NCBI GenBank assembly: GCA_965217135.1
Contig: OZ244249.1
Location: 4,216,001 to 4,280,000, forward strand
Direction of reading: 5' to 3'
Length of the DNA stretch: 64,000 bases
DNA from: HXMU1420-2 sp017643305
GTDB lineage: Bacteria; Pseudomonadota; Alphaproteobacteria; Rhodobacterales; Rhodobacteraceae
Shown: positions 33,479-43,193 of the stretch, in pieces
Layout: each line of letters starts with the position of its first letter
Numbering within the stretch: the stretch's first letter is position 1
Program-made: the position numbers and the translations under genes
Notes under the pieces: model-generated
The model's database searches: none
What the model saw: the letters and a program-made list of their open reading frames with translations, nothing else
Told to the model about the DNA's origin: nothing

Positions 33479-36310
33479 TTACTGCTGCTCCGGTACCAAA
33501 ATTTCACGTTTACCCACGTGGTTGGAGGCAGAAACGATGCCTTCATCCTCCATCTGCTCCACCAGCCGGGCGGCTTTGTTATAACCGATGGCAAGCTTGC
33601 GCTGGATATACGATGTGGAACATTTGCGGTCCTTGATCACAATGGCTACGGCCTGGTCATACAGCGCGTCTTCGCCATCGGTGTTGCCACCGAGACCCAA
33701 AACCAGGTCGATGCTGTCGGCTTTTTCATCGTCCGGGCCGTCAACAACCCCACCGACGTAATCCGGCGGACCAAATTGCTTGAGGTGGTTGACGATTTCC
33801 TCAACCTCTTCGTCGCTGACAAATGGGCCGTGACAGCGGGTGATCTTGGCACCGCCCGCCATGTACAGCATGTCGCCCATGCCCAGCAGCTGTTCAGCGC
33901 CCATTTCACCGAGGATGGTGCGGCTGTCGACCTTGGAGGTCACCTGGAAGCTGATGCGTGTTGGGAAATTGGCCTTGATCGTCCCGGTGATCACGTCGAC
34001 CGACGGGCGCTGGGTTGCCATTATCAGGTGGATGCCTGAAGCACGAGCCATCTGGGCCAGACGCTGGATACAGGCCTCGATCTCCTTACCTGCGACCATC
34101 ATCAGGTCGGCCATTTCGTCGACGATGACGACAATATAGGGCAGTTTGACTGGGGTGATTTCTTCGGTCTCGAAAACCGGTTCGCCCGTGTCGTCGTCAA
34201 ACCCGGTCTGCACGGTGCGCGAGAACATCTCGCCCTTGGCCAGGGCCTCTTTCACGCGGCCATTATAACCTTCGATGTTGCGCACGCCCATCTTGGACAT
34301 TTTGCGATAACGCTCTTCCATTTCGCCCACGACCCACTTCAGGGCGATAACCGCCTTTTTCGGGTCGGTCACAACCGGCGAAAGAAGATGCGGAATACCG
34401 TCATAGACGCTGAGTTCCAGCATCTTGGGATCAATCATGATCAGCCGGCAGTCTTCTGGTTTGAGCTTGTAAAGCAGCGACAGGATCATGGTGTTGATGG
34501 CGACAGATTTACCCGAGCCCGTGGTCCCCGCGATCAGCAGATGGGGCATTTTGGCAAGGTTGGCGACCACGCTGTCGCCGCCGATATCCTTGCCCAGCGC
34601 CAATGGCAGGCTCATGTTGCTGTCGCCGAAATCGCGTGCAGCGAGGATTTCGCGCAGCACCACCATTTCCCGCTTTTCGTTGGGAAGTTCGATGCCGATC
34701 ACCGACCGGCCTGGCACGGTGCTGACCCGCGCGCTGAGCGCGGCCATGGAGCGCGCGATGTCGTCAGCCAGCCCAATCACGCGGCTGGCTTTCAGACCCG
34801 GGGCCGGTTCCAGTTCGTACATGGTAACGACAGGACCAGGGCGGACACTGACGATCTCGCCCTTGACGCCATAGTCATCCAAGACGCTTTCAAGCATGCG
34901 CGCGTTTTCTTCCAGCGCCTCGTCGCTCAAGTGATGTCGGGCGATCTGCACCGGGTTGGAGAGCAGGTTCAGCGGCGGCAGTTCGAAGGCCAAGTCCGGT
35001 TCTTCGAATTGCAGCGCGGGCTGGGCTTCGGCCTGGGCACGGCGCGACTGAACCGGGGCCTTCCGCGCCGGGTTCTGTACAACCTTGCGCGGTTCGGCGA
35101 CAGGAATAGCGGGGGCCACCGGCGCGGGTTCATCCAGCGGCAACGGTTGCGGGTCCACTGGCGCGGCGGTCAAGGGTGGCTCCGCCGGCAGCCCATAACC
35201 GACGCTATGGCCGACCACTGGCTCCGGCGGCAGGGCCATCTCGTCCAGAACATCTTCTGGCTCGATTAGCAAAGGCTTCGGCCCATGGCCCCGACCTTTG
35301 GTCAGCGGCTTGTCTTCTGGCACGGGGGTGACCGGCGGCGGCGGCGGAGCCGCGCGCGAACGGATCACATCGGCGATCTTGGCGCGAATACGGTCATCGC
35401 CGGGCATTTCATCCGGGCAATCGGCGCTGAGCTGCGGTTCCACCAGTTCCGGTTCCGGCATCGGCTCTGGTCGGCGGATCAAAGAAGGCATGCGCGAAAG
35501 CAGGCCACCGCGTGGTTCGCAGTGTTCTTCTTCAGGCTCTACCTCGAAATCTTCTTCCTCAGCATAGACCAGCTCCGCCTCTTCTACGATGGCAGCTTGT
35601 GCGCGGCGTTCGGCCCGGTTGGCGCTGCGCTCCTTGGCGGCCACCACGGCCCGGCTGGCGCCACGGCCCATCAGGGTGATGATACCGTTGTAGAGCATGA
35701 TGAACCCGATGAAGCCAAAGCGCAGACCACGACGCATGTCCGACCCGGTAAAGCCAAGCACGTAGGCCCCAAGACCCAGCATCGCAACAGCGGTCAACAG
35801 CGACATCATCTTGACGGCCAAGTTGGACCCGACCGGCAACAGCGTCAGCAACGCACCCATGACCGTATCGCCAAACAGACCGCCCAGACCGAAACTATGC
35901 GTCGTGCGCCATGCATCGCCCGGGATCAGGGTTGAGCAGTAGACAGAGGCAAATGCAATGGCGATTGGTGCAAAGATCAGGCGGCTGACCGCGCGTTCTT
36001 CGCCCAAATGCAGGATCAGGCGTGCGCCCCATGTCAGCAGAACCAGTGCCAGACCCCAGCTGGCCCAGCCAACGATCATGAACAGAGGTGCGGCAACGGA
36101 CGCGCCTGGGCGGCCCAACCAGTTCTGTACCGGCGCATCGGTGGACACCATCCAGTTCGGATCATCCGGCGTGTAAGACCCGATCATCGCTGCGGCGGCC
36201 AGACCGAGCGTGACCAGCACGATTCCGATCAGTTCCTTGCCCCGTTTTTCAATGACCGCCTGCATCTGGCTGTCCAAAAGCGGATCCCGGCTGCGTGTCT
36301 GATATGCCAT
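33479..36310 (-). CDS. ftsK: DNA translocase FtsK
   Basis: 943 residues. Four membrane segments occupy about residues 28-200, followed by an acidic then Pro-rich linker (about 230-435). The motor domain has Walker A AGTTGSGKSVAINT (near residue 590) and Walker B YIVVIVDEMADLMMV. The C-terminal gamma winged helix (about 870-940; STSYIQRKLAIGYNKAARLV) should read KOPS-like polarity sequences. It pumps DNA at the septum and activates XerCD/dif resolution. It is 15 bp downstream of the aminotransferase gene, so co-transcription is likely. Confidence 0.96.
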   Translation of the reverse strand: MAYQTRSRDPLLDSQMQAVIEKRGKELIGIVLVTLGLAAAAMIGSYTPDDPNWMVSTDAPVQNWLGRPGASVAAPLFMIVGWASWGLALVLLTWGARLILHLGEERAVSRLIFAPIAIAFASVYCSTLIPGDAWRTTHSFGLGGLFGDTVMGALLTLLPVGSNLAVKMMSLLTAVAMLGLGAYVLGFTGSDMRRGLRFGFIGFIMLYNGIITLMGRGASRAVVAAKERSANRAERRAQAAIVEEAELVYAEEEDFEVEPEEEHCEPRGGLLSRMPSLIRRPEPMPEPELVEPQLSADCPDEMPGDDRIRAKIADVIRSRAAPPPPPVTPVPEDKPLTKGRGHGPKPLLIEPEDVLDEMALPPEPVVGHSVGYGLPAEPPLTAAPVDPQPLPLDEPAPVAPAIPVAEPRKVVQNPARKAPVQSRRAQAEAQPALQFEEPDLAFELPPLNLLSNPVQIARHHLSDEALEENARMLESVLDDYGVKGEIVSVRPGPVVTMYELEPAPGLKASRVIGLADDIARSMAALSARVSTVPGRSVIGIELPNEKREMVVLREILAARDFGDSNMSLPLALGKDIGGDSVVANLAKMPHLLIAGTTGSGKSVAINTMILSLLYKLKPEDCRLIMIDPKMLELSVYDGIPHLLSPVVTDPKKAVIALKWVVGEMEERYRKMSKMGVRNIEGYNGRVKEALAKGEMFSRTVQTGFDDDTGEPVFETEEITPVKLPYIVVIVDEMADLMMVAGKEIEACIQRLAQMARASGIHLIMATQRPSVDVITGTIKANFPTRISFQVTSKVDSRTILGEMGAEQLLGMGDMLYMAGGAKITRCHGPFVSDEEVEEIVNHLKQFGPPDYVGGVVDGPDDEKADSIDLVLGLGGNTDGEDALYDQAVAIVIKDRKCSTSYIQRKLAIGYNKAARLVEQMEDEGIVSASNHVGKREILVPEQQ

Positions 36311-36325
36311 ACTCGTCCTCGGTTC

Positions 36326-37507
36326 TTATCTGTACAGGCAGTCGCGCAGCTGGGTCAGCGCGTTGCCCATGTCTTCTTTTGGGGCCACCATTGCGACCCG
36401 AATGAACCCCTTGCCGGGGTTTTGTCCCTGATAGTCCTGGGCCAGATAGGCCCCTGGCAGCACCCGCACCCCGGTCTGCTGCCACAGCCGCAGCGCGGCC
36501 TCTTCGCCATCTTCTACCGGCAGCCACAGGAAAAACCCGGCTTCGGGTGGCATGTAGCCCTGGGCTTTGCCCAGGATTTCATCCGCGATCTTGTATTTGT
36601 CCTGATAGAGCGTCCGGTTTTCTTCCACATGCGCCTCATCTGCCCAGACGCGGGCTGCTGCCATCTGCAGCGGCAGCGGCAAAGGTGTGCCCGCATAGGT
36701 ACGCAGCTGGCGGATCCGGCGCATATTTTCCGGCCCGGAGGCGATAAAACCAGACCGCAGGCCCGGCAGATTGGACCGTTTGGACAGCGAATGAAAAATC
36801 ACGACGCGTTCCGGGTCTGCCCCCATTTCACGGGCGACTTCCAGCGCACCGGGCGGGGCGGTGTCGCGGTAGATTTCGCAATAGCATTCGTCGGCGAAAA
36901 TCTTGAAATCATACGTCTCCGCCAAGCGGATCAGGTCGGCCCAATAGGCTTTGCTGGCCACGGCCCCCTGCGGGTTGGCGGGAGAACACAGATAGGCGAT
37001 CGCCGTACGGTTCAGCACATCGGCAGGCAGGCTGGCAAAATCTGGCAGGTGGCCTGTGGCGGAGGTTGCCGGGATCAACAGGGGCTCCGCAGCCACGGAA
37101 TAGGCAGCGACCATGTAAACCTGGTAAAACGGGTTGGGGGCCAACACGATCGGCTGCGCGCCATTCTTGGTTTCCGGGCACAGCGCCATGGCGGCGTTGT
37201 ACAGCCCTTCGCGCGTGCCGTTCAGCGGCATGATTTCGGTCTCCGGGTCAACCGCCACGCCATAGCGGCGCTGGATCCAATCCGTCATGGCGCTGCGCAG
37301 TTCTGGCGCGCCTTCGTTCGGAGGATAGCGGTTAAACCCTGCTGCATGTTCGGTGATGACATCCGTCACCCAGGCCGGAAACACATGCTTCGGCTCACCA
37401 ATTGTCATGTGTACGACGTCTCCACCGGGTGCATGCACGTCCAGCAAAGCGCGCAGACGCGGAAACGCATATTCCGGCAGTGTCGAAAACCGGTCAGGAA
37501 ATTCCAT
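36326..37507 (-). CDS. dapC: Class I/II PLP aminotransferase (DapC-like)
   Basis: 393 residues from ATG 37507; the longer open frame to 37681 has no family support. PLP elements are LNGTREGLYNAA (phosphate-binding), SPANPQGAVAS, FADECYCEIY and the Schiff-base Lys in HSLSKRSNLPGLRSGF. The last motif is characteristic of the DapC branch (N-succinyl-LL-diaminopimelate aminotransferase), which would supply the same pathway as dapB at 2.4 kb. A related aminotransferase role cannot be excluded. It is followed directly by ftsK. Confidence 0.8.
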   Translation of the reverse strand: MEFPDRFSTLPEYAFPRLRALLDVHAPGGDVVHMTIGEPKHVFPAWVTDVITEHAAGFNRYPPNEGAPELRSAMTDWIQRRYGVAVDPETEIMPLNGTREGLYNAAMALCPETKNGAQPIVLAPNPFYQVYMVAAYSVAAEPLLIPATSATGHLPDFASLPADVLNRTAIAYLCSPANPQGAVASKAYWADLIRLAETYDFKIFADECYCEIYRDTAPPGALEVAREMGADPERVVIFHSLSKRSNLPGLRSGFIASGPENMRRIRQLRTYAGTPLPLPLQMAAARVWADEAHVEENRTLYQDKYKIADEILGKAQGYMPPEAGFFLWLPVEDGEEAALRLWQQTGVRVLPGAYLAQDYQGQNPGKGFIRVAMVAPKEDMGNALTQLRDCLYR

Positions 37508-37613
37508 AACTTGCCTCAAGATCGGGATCGTTATCGCCCCGTTTGAGATGAAGTTACCGGTGCGTTCCCCCTGCGTCCAGCCGGGAGTGTACGGATCCGA
37601 CGGAATGTGTCTT

Positions 37614-38942
37614 TCAGGCCAACACCTTTTCCGCGGCCGCCCCGACGCGCAGAAGCGCCTCCTCCATATCAGGCTGTCCAAGCATCATCAGGCCGCAGCT
37701 AGGCACGCCTGTTGGCAGGGTCAGACCGCAAAGGCCCATCAGATTGCCGATCCGGGTGTTGCGCAGGGTTAGCAGGTTTTCGGAGACGTAGAAATCACTG
37801 TCGGCCTTCAACCGCTCCAGATCCGGCGGCAGGATTGGGGAACTGGGCAAAAGCACAGCGTCGTATTTGGAGGCAGCCCGGTCATAGGCCACACGCAAAC
37901 CTTCTAGTGCGGCCCAGGAACCAACGTAATCAGGCGCAGAAACTTCAGCCCCCAGACGGAACCGGGCGAGGATTTCGGAATACATCACATCCGGGTTTGC
38001 CTCGATCACATCTTTCCACAGCCCATAGGCTTCGGGTGAAAATAGATTGACACTCAACGCGTTGGCTTCGGCGACTTCGGGAATTTCGATGTCTTCGATC
38101 ATCGCGCCTGCGTCGCGCAAGCGTTCCACCGCAGCGTCGAACCCTTTCAGCGGTTCTTCGCGGATGTCATCGAAGGCCAGCGTGCGCAGAATGGCAAAGC
38201 GCCGCCCTTGCAGCGACGCGCCTTTCAGGTCGGCAGGTGGTGTGCCTTCCATCACCGCAAGCAGCAAAGCAGCATCTTCGACAGAGCGGCAGAGCGGCCC
38301 GATCGTATCGAATTTCAATACCAGCGGCACAACCCCTTCCAAGGTCAACCGCCCCGCGGTGGTTTTCAGCCCAACCAGATCGTTCCATGCAGAGGGGACC
38401 CGCACAGAGCCGCCGGTGTCGGACCCGATGCCCGCAGGGGCCAGATCAAACGCAACCGATGCCGCTGCGCCAGAAGACGACCCGCCCGGCACCGCGTTAG
38501 GGTAATTCACATTGGGCGGTGTATCGGTCACAGGGTTATAGCCCAGCCCGGAATAGGCCAGTTCGCTCATGTGCGTTTTGCCCAGGCAGACGGTGCCCAT
38601 GGCAGTGGCGTTTTTCAGGACAACTGCGTCCATATCCGGTACGCGCCCGTGGAGCAGGGCCGAGCCCGCCTCGGTCACGATCCCAGCGGTGTCGAACAGG
38701 TCCTTCCAGCTGATTGGCACGCCATCCAGCAGGGACCGCCGCTGTTTCATCTTGGCGCGTTTTTCGGCGGCCTCGGCTTCGGCCATGGCCCGCTCATGGG
38801 TGACGCGGGCGTAAATCTGATCCCGCAGGTCATGGCCATCGATGGCGTCCAGATAGGTCTGGGTCAACGCCACCGGTCCGATTTCCCCGCGCGCGATGCC
38901 CCGGCCCAGATCCGCCGCGGTCATTTTCAGCCAGTCCTGCAT
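37614..38942 (-). CDS. Amidase-signature family protein
   Basis: 442 residues. The Ser-cisSer-Lys triad is visible: Lys in DGVPISWKDLFDTAG, cis-Ser in GIGSDTGGSVRVPSAW and nucleophile Ser in the same segment. PGGSSSGAAASVAF is the glycine/serine-rich signature. It hydrolyses amides; it is not GatA in this context, since no gatC/gatB genes are adjacent and the length is short. The substrate is unknown. It lies 106 bp upstream of the aminotransferase and diverges from the ubiH-like gene. Confidence 0.88.
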   Translation of the reverse strand: MQDWLKMTAADLGRGIARGEIGPVALTQTYLDAIDGHDLRDQIYARVTHERAMAEAEAAEKRAKMKQRRSLLDGVPISWKDLFDTAGIVTEAGSALLHGRVPDMDAVVLKNATAMGTVCLGKTHMSELAYSGLGYNPVTDTPPNVNYPNAVPGGSSSGAAASVAFDLAPAGIGSDTGGSVRVPSAWNDLVGLKTTAGRLTLEGVVPLVLKFDTIGPLCRSVEDAALLLAVMEGTPPADLKGASLQGRRFAILRTLAFDDIREEPLKGFDAAVERLRDAGAMIEDIEIPEVAEANALSVNLFSPEAYGLWKDVIEANPDVMYSEILARFRLGAEVSAPDYVGSWAALEGLRVAYDRAASKYDAVLLPSSPILPPDLERLKADSDFYVSENLLTLRNTRIGNLMGLCGLTLPTGVPSCGLMMLGQPDMEEALLRVGAAAEKVLA

Positions 38943-39026
38943 AAGTCACCTCCGTGCCTGGTGTTCCGCGACGGTAGCGACAGCACCACGCATGGACAAT
39001 GGCGAATGCACGCCCATATTTCGCTC

Positions 39027-40250
39027 ATGAGCAATCCAACCGATATCACGATTGTCGGTGGCGGCCTGACCGGGCCGACATTGGCACTGGCGCTGGCCAA
39101 TGCAGGTTTGACAACGACGATCATAGACGGCCTGCCGCGCGACACGCTGGTGGATGCGGCTTTTAACGGGCGCAGTTATGCCTTGGCGCTCGCGGCACAG
39201 CGGTTGTTGCACGCCATCGGGATTTGGGATGCCGTTGAAGATCACGCACAGCCGATCTTGGATATTCGCGTATCAGACGGACACGCGGGTGCGGGGCCGT
39301 CGCCGCTGGCGTTGCATTTCGATCATGCTGAGATCGAAGAGGGCCCGATGGGGTATATGGTCGAAGACCGGTATCTGCGGCACGCGTTGCTGGACGCAGT
39401 TGACGCCACACCCGAAATCCAAGTCATGAATGGCATTTCAGTTGTGGGCCAGACCGTGGGCCAGAGAGCACAGGTGCACCTCGACGACGGATCCATGTTG
39501 GACACGCACCTGATTGTTGGCGCGGACGGACGGCAAAGCGGGACAGCCCAGCGCGCGGGCATTCGGCGCAACGGCTGGGGGTATGGGCAAACCGCGTTGG
39601 TTTGTGCCATCGAACACGACCTGCCGCATAACGGCACCGCACATCAGTTTTTCATGCCCGAAGGGCCGCTGGCGATCCTGCCCTTGCCCGGCAATCGCTG
39701 TTCCATTGTCTGGACGGAAACCGCCGAAAACGCCGTCGCGATCAACGCACTGGACGATGCAAGCTATCTGGAGGTTCTGCACCCCCGGTTTGGCGATTTT
39801 CTGGGGGAGATTTCTTTGGCCGGCAGACGGTTCACCTATCCGCTGGGTATCACCATTGCCGAACGGTTGGTGGAAGACCGCATCGCGCTGGTGGGGGATG
39901 CGGCGCATGGCGTGCATCCGATTGCCGGGCAGGGTCTGAATGCCGGCTATCGCGATATCGCTGCTTTGGCCGAGGTCATCGTGGATGCACACCGACGTGG
40001 CGAAGATTTCGGATCACTTCTGGTTTTGGAGCGTTATCAGCAGTGGCGGCGGTTTGACGTACAGACGCTTGCATTAGCGACAGACACATTCAACCGGCTG
40101 TTTTCAAACGATAACCCGATCCTTCGGATGGGTCGGGATATTGGGCTTGGCATCGTCAATGCAATCCCCGGACTGCGCCGGGGCTTTATTCGCGAAGCAG
40201 CCGGATTGACCGGCGATCTACCCCGCTTGATGCAGGGCCGTCCACTTTAG
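39027..40250 (+). CDS. UbiH/UbiF/VisC-family FAD monooxygenase
   Basis: 407 residues from ATG 39027 (an alternative ATG lies at 39006). FAD motif 1 is ITIVGGGLTGPTLALALANAG, the middle DG motif reads HLIVGADGRQSG and the late motif is LVGDAAHGVHPIAGQGLNAGY, all diagnostic for ubiquinone-biosynthesis hydroxylases. It probably adds a hydroxyl to the ubiquinone ring at C6 or C5; which position cannot be told by eye. It converges with the Trm112-like gene, sharing a 4-bp stop overlap (TTAG). Confidence 0.9.
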   Translation: MSNPTDITIVGGGLTGPTLALALANAGLTTTIIDGLPRDTLVDAAFNGRSYALALAAQRLLHAIGIWDAVEDHAQPILDIRVSDGHAGAGPSPLALHFDHAEIEEGPMGYMVEDRYLRHALLDAVDATPEIQVMNGISVVGQTVGQRAQVHLDDGSMLDTHLIVGADGRQSGTAQRAGIRRNGWGYGQTALVCAIEHDLPHNGTAHQFFMPEGPLAILPLPGNRCSIVWTETAENAVAINALDDASYLEVLHPRFGDFLGEISLAGRRFTYPLGITIAERLVEDRIALVGDAAHGVHPIAGQGLNAGYRDIAALAEVIVDAHRRGEDFGSLLVLERYQQWRRFDVQTLALATDTFNRLFSNDNPILRMGRDIGLGIVNAIPGLRRGFIREAAGLTGDLPRLMQGRPL

Positions 40251-40432
40251 TCGAGCTTTCGGGCCTCATCGACCAGCATCACCGGGATGCCATTGCGGAT
40301 TGGAAAGGCCAGCGCCGCCGGTTTTGAAATCAGCTCCTGCCGCGTAGCATCATATTCTAGCGTCGCGTGGGTGACCGGACAAATCAGTGCTTCCAGCATA
40401 CGGCGATCGAACTCGGCCTCCGGTTCTGTCAT
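40247..40432 (-). CDS. Trm112/YcaR (UPF0434) family small protein
   Basis: 61 residues: RRMLEALICPVTHATLEYD, then FPIRNGIPVMLVDEARKL. The Trm112 fold activates methyltransferases in eukaryotes and archaea; bacterial members have unclear roles. Only one of the zinc Cys of the eukaryotic proteins remains, as usual in bacteria. It overlaps the LonN gene upstream by 4 nt (ATGA) and the convergent ubiH-like gene by 4 nt. Confidence 0.87.
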   Translation of the reverse strand: MTEPEAEFDRRMLEALICPVTHATLEYDATRQELISKPAALAFPIRNGIPVMLVDEARKLD

Positions 40433-41070
40433 TGCAGGAACTCCTCTCCGGTTCCGCCGCGCAGCGAAAATTCCATCAGCGTTACCAGAGTTTCGCGACG
40501 GGTCCGAAGGCTGGGTGCTTCGAGAAGCGCCTGTTTGTCTTCTGCTTCGAAATCCAGAAACATGCTGAGCGAATTGATGAGCAGCTCATCGTCCGCCTCT
40601 TCCAGCGTTTCCCAGTTTGTATCAAGCTTCTTGGCGACAAAGCATCGGTTCAGCAGGTCCATGAACGCGGTCCGGTCAAACCCGTCGTCACATTCTGCAG
40701 CACCTCGGTCCCGTTCAAAGCCTGTCCAGCTGACCTCGCACCTGCGATAGGGCGTAAAACCGTCGACTTCCTTGCACACGCGGAACCGGCTGACGCCGGA
40801 CAGGGTGATCAGGTAACGGTGGTCTTCAGTTTCGGAAAACTGGGTGATCCGGCCAACGCAGCCGATACTGTGCAAGGCATCGCGGCCCGTGGGCGTCGCA
40901 GAGGGTTGGATCATCCCGATCAATCGACCGGTGGTTTTCAGGCTGTCTTCAACCATCTGCAAATAACGCGGTTCGAAGATGTGCAACGGCAACCGCGCAC
41001 GGGGCAGCAACAGCGCTCCCGGAAGCGGGAACACGGGAATAATTTCAGGCAGATCGACTACAGTCACCAT
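40429..41070 (-). CDS. Lon N-terminal (substrate-binding) domain protein
   Basis: 213 residues, only the Lon N-terminal PUA-like domain: IIPVFPLPGALLLPRARLPLHIFEPRY at the start, CVGRITQFSETEDHRYLITLSG in the middle, and no AAA+ or protease domain. A helical tail (about 150-213) closes it. Stand-alone LonN proteins are conserved in alphaproteobacteria and presumed to bind unfolded proteins. Gene order cnoX-like, LonN, Trm112-like on one strand (26-bp gap, then a 4-nt overlap) suggests one operon. Confidence 0.9.
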   Translation of the reverse strand: MVTVVDLPEIIPVFPLPGALLLPRARLPLHIFEPRYLQMVEDSLKTTGRLIGMIQPSATPTGRDALHSIGCVGRITQFSETEDHRYLITLSGVSRFRVCKEVDGFTPYRRCEVSWTGFERDRGAAECDDGFDRTAFMDLLNRCFVAKKLDTNWETLEEADDELLINSLSMFLDFEAEDKQALLEAPSLRTRRETLVTLMEFSLRGGTGEEFLQ

Positions 41071-41096
41071 AGACCCTATCTAGGCTGACCGTGCGA

Positions 41097-42014
41097 TTAG
41101 GCAAAAATCATTGAGCTTAGTTTGCGCCGTCCGTTCAAAACAATCGGATCGTTTGGCTTCAGCGCGTCAAAGATGGTGAACATTTGCGCTTTTGCTGCGC
41201 CATCATTCCACTCGCGGTCGCGGCGGAACAGCTCCAGCAACTCGGTAACGGCCTCTTCCACCTGACCACCAGCATGCAGCGCCTGTGCCAGATCGAAGCG
41301 CGCCTGCAGATCAGCAGGGTTGGCTTCGACCACTGCCTGCAGCTCAGCAACCGGACCGGCATCTGCCGCCTGGCGGGCCAGCTCCAACTGAGCATGGGCA
41401 GCCTCCAGTTCCGGGGTATCGGAAATTTCGGCAGGGGCCCCATTCAGGATGGCTTCGGCCTGATCCAAATCTTCCATCGCCAAATGGGCGCGGACGAGGC
41501 CGCCATAGGCAGAGGCATTGTTAGGCTCTTCACCCAGGATCGCCGCAAAGGTTTGCGCGGCATCTGTCGCAGCGCCTTGCGCCAGCATCTCTTCTGCCGC
41601 GGCGACGGCTTCGGCCAGCGCCTCACCTGGCGCTTCGCCTCCAGCGGCCGCAATCACGCGATCGACAAAGGCCTTCACTTCGCTGCCCGGCAGCGCGCCC
41701 TGGAACCCGTCAACAGGCTGGCCCTGATAGAAGGCATAAACCGTTGGGATCGATTGCACGCGCATCTGGCCGGCGATCATCTGGGCTTCGTCCACATTGA
41801 TCTTGACCATCTTGACCGCGCCCTTGGCAGCGATCACCGCCTCTTCCAGCATAGGGCCAAGCGTTTTGCAAGGGCCACACCACGGCGCCCAGAAATCCAC
41901 AATCACGGGCGTTTCGTTTGACGCTTCGACAACGTCCTGCATGAACGTCGCCTCAGATCCATCCTTGATCAGATCGGCTGCCGGTGCAGTGCTGCCACCG
42001 TTCAGAATTTCCAT
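41097..42014 (-). CDS. cnoX: CnoX/YbbN-type thioredoxin-TPR co-chaperone
   Basis: 305 residues. The thioredoxin domain (about 20-130) keeps an active CGPC site, IVDFWAPWCGPCKTLGPML with Cys46 and Cys49. E. coli CnoX has lost this pair but Caulobacter CnoX keeps it. TPR helices (about 145-300) follow, including a TPR_20 type ending FDALKPNDPIVLNGRRKLSS. The family holds chlorine- or oxidation-damaged clients for GroEL/DnaK and forms mixed disulfides. Upstream of LonN and Trm112 in the same unit. Confidence 0.9.
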   Translation of the reverse strand: MEILNGGSTAPAADLIKDGSEATFMQDVVEASNETPVIVDFWAPWCGPCKTLGPMLEEAVIAAKGAVKMVKINVDEAQMIAGQMRVQSIPTVYAFYQGQPVDGFQGALPGSEVKAFVDRVIAAAGGEAPGEALAEAVAAAEEMLAQGAATDAAQTFAAILGEEPNNASAYGGLVRAHLAMEDLDQAEAILNGAPAEISDTPELEAAHAQLELARQAADAGPVAELQAVVEANPADLQARFDLAQALHAGGQVEEAVTELLELFRRDREWNDGAAKAQMFTIFDALKPNDPIVLNGRRKLSSMIFA

Positions 42015-42116
42015 GATACGCTCACTCCGCTTTGGGCTGGCTTCTATATGCCGCCCGTTTTCCGGGAAACCAAGGGGTGTCGTACAAATTGGTCCGGCTT
42101 TTCGGGTCAGTCGGAC

Positions 42117-42905
42117 CTACAGGTCGAAGGTTGCGAAAACCGGGGCGTGGTCACTGGGCTTTTCCCAACCGCGCGCGTCCCGCAAGACCCGGCTGTCGTG
42201 ACCGGCGTTGGAGATGTCGCCAGTGGCCCAGATATGATCCAACCGGCGGCCTTTGTCGGCAGCGGACCAATCGCGCGCACGATAGGACCACCAGCTGTAA
42301 AGGTTGCCTTCGGGAATGTCCTGCCGCGTGATGTCGACCCAGCCGCCGGCATCTTGTGTTTCAGAAAGCTGCTGTACCTCCACCGGGGTGTGGCTCACCA
42401 CCTTGAGCAGCTGTTTATGGCTCCAGACATCGTCTTCGCGCGGTGCGATGTTCAGGTCGCCCACGAGGATCGACCGTTCCGGTTTGTCGCCATGGAACCA
42501 GTCGCGCATCTCGGTCAGGTAATCGAGCTTTTGGCCAAACTTTTCATTCACTTCACGGTCGGGCACATCGCCGCCTGCCGGTACGTAGAAGTTGTGGATG
42601 GTCACTCCGTTTCCGAGCCGCGCCGCTACGTGGCGGGCGTGGCCAAGCGATGCGAAATCCTTGTCGCCAACATCTTCGATCGGCAGCTTGGACAGGATCA
42701 TCACGCCGTTGTACCCCTTCTGCCCGCGTGCAATCATGTGCGGATAGCCTAGCGCGGCGAACCCTTCGGTCGGGATCTTTTCGACCGGTGATTTGGTTTC
42801 CTGCAGGCACAGGACATCAGGCCCCTCTTCCTGCAAAAGCTTTGCCACAATTGGCTCTCGCAAGCGGACAGAATTGATGTTCCAAGTGGCGATGGAAAAC
42901 GTCAT
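42117..42905 (-). CDS. xthA: Exodeoxyribonuclease III / AP endonuclease
   Basis: 262 residues from ATG 42905, with CACGAGGCCGATC upstream; the frame's earlier ATG would add six residues. EEP-fold motifs: SIATWNINSVRLR (Asn), LCLQETKSP (catalytic Glu), VGDLNIAPREDDVWS (Asp-Asn) and DHAPVFATFDL (catalytic His). It repairs abasic sites and trims 3' ends. About 100 bp separate it from cnoX. The region upstream (42906-43164) shows no gene I can support. Confidence 0.94.
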   Translation of the reverse strand: MTFSIATWNINSVRLREPIVAKLLQEEGPDVLCLQETKSPVEKIPTEGFAALGYPHMIARGQKGYNGVMILSKLPIEDVGDKDFASLGHARHVAARLGNGVTIHNFYVPAGGDVPDREVNEKFGQKLDYLTEMRDWFHGDKPERSILVGDLNIAPREDDVWSHKQLLKVVSHTPVEVQQLSETQDAGGWVDITRQDIPEGNLYSWWSYRARDWSAADKGRRLDHIWATGDISNAGHDSRVLRDARGWEKPSDHAPVFATFDL

Positions 42906-43164
42906 GATCGGCCTCGTGCTCAAGAGGGTCGGCAGGGGTATCGGCGCACCCTATCGCGCCGCCTGACGGGCGTCCATGCCTCCGGATGAAGGTGACAGCG
43001 CATCCGTGTATTCCCCTGGCAGCGAGTGGTTTTTGCTAGGCACGAAAACTAGTGCAACCCATAATGCCATCCAGCAGCGGACATGCGAATAGCATGATCT
43101 GGATGGACGCGATACTGAGCGTCCGGTCAGGTTGGCCATCCCGGGTCAACATGTTGCCACCAGA

Positions 43165-43193
43165 CAAAAAAAGACCGGGCGCAAGGCCCGGTC
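43165..43193 (-). terminator. Rho-independent terminator (minus strand)
   Basis: On the minus strand GACCGGGC pairs with GCCCGGTC around loop CTTGC, followed by seven T. It is about 100 bp beyond the response-regulator stop. Confidence 0.82.

Noticed and set aside
34388..35269. 293-codon open frame antisense to ftsK
   Set aside because: Same shadow composition; the FtsK Walker motifs are on the other strand.
36008..37546. 512-codon open frame antisense to ftsK and the DapC-like gene
   Set aside because: Spans two certain genes and shows only Gln/His/Arg-rich shadow composition with no domain.
38208..39026. In-frame upstream extension of the ubiH-like gene
   Set aside because: It lies entirely antisense to the amidase gene; the FAD motif begins right after ATG 39027.
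42951..43139. 62-codon minus-strand frame in the xthA-regulator gap
   Set aside because: No ribosome-binding site, no family, ordinary shadow composition.
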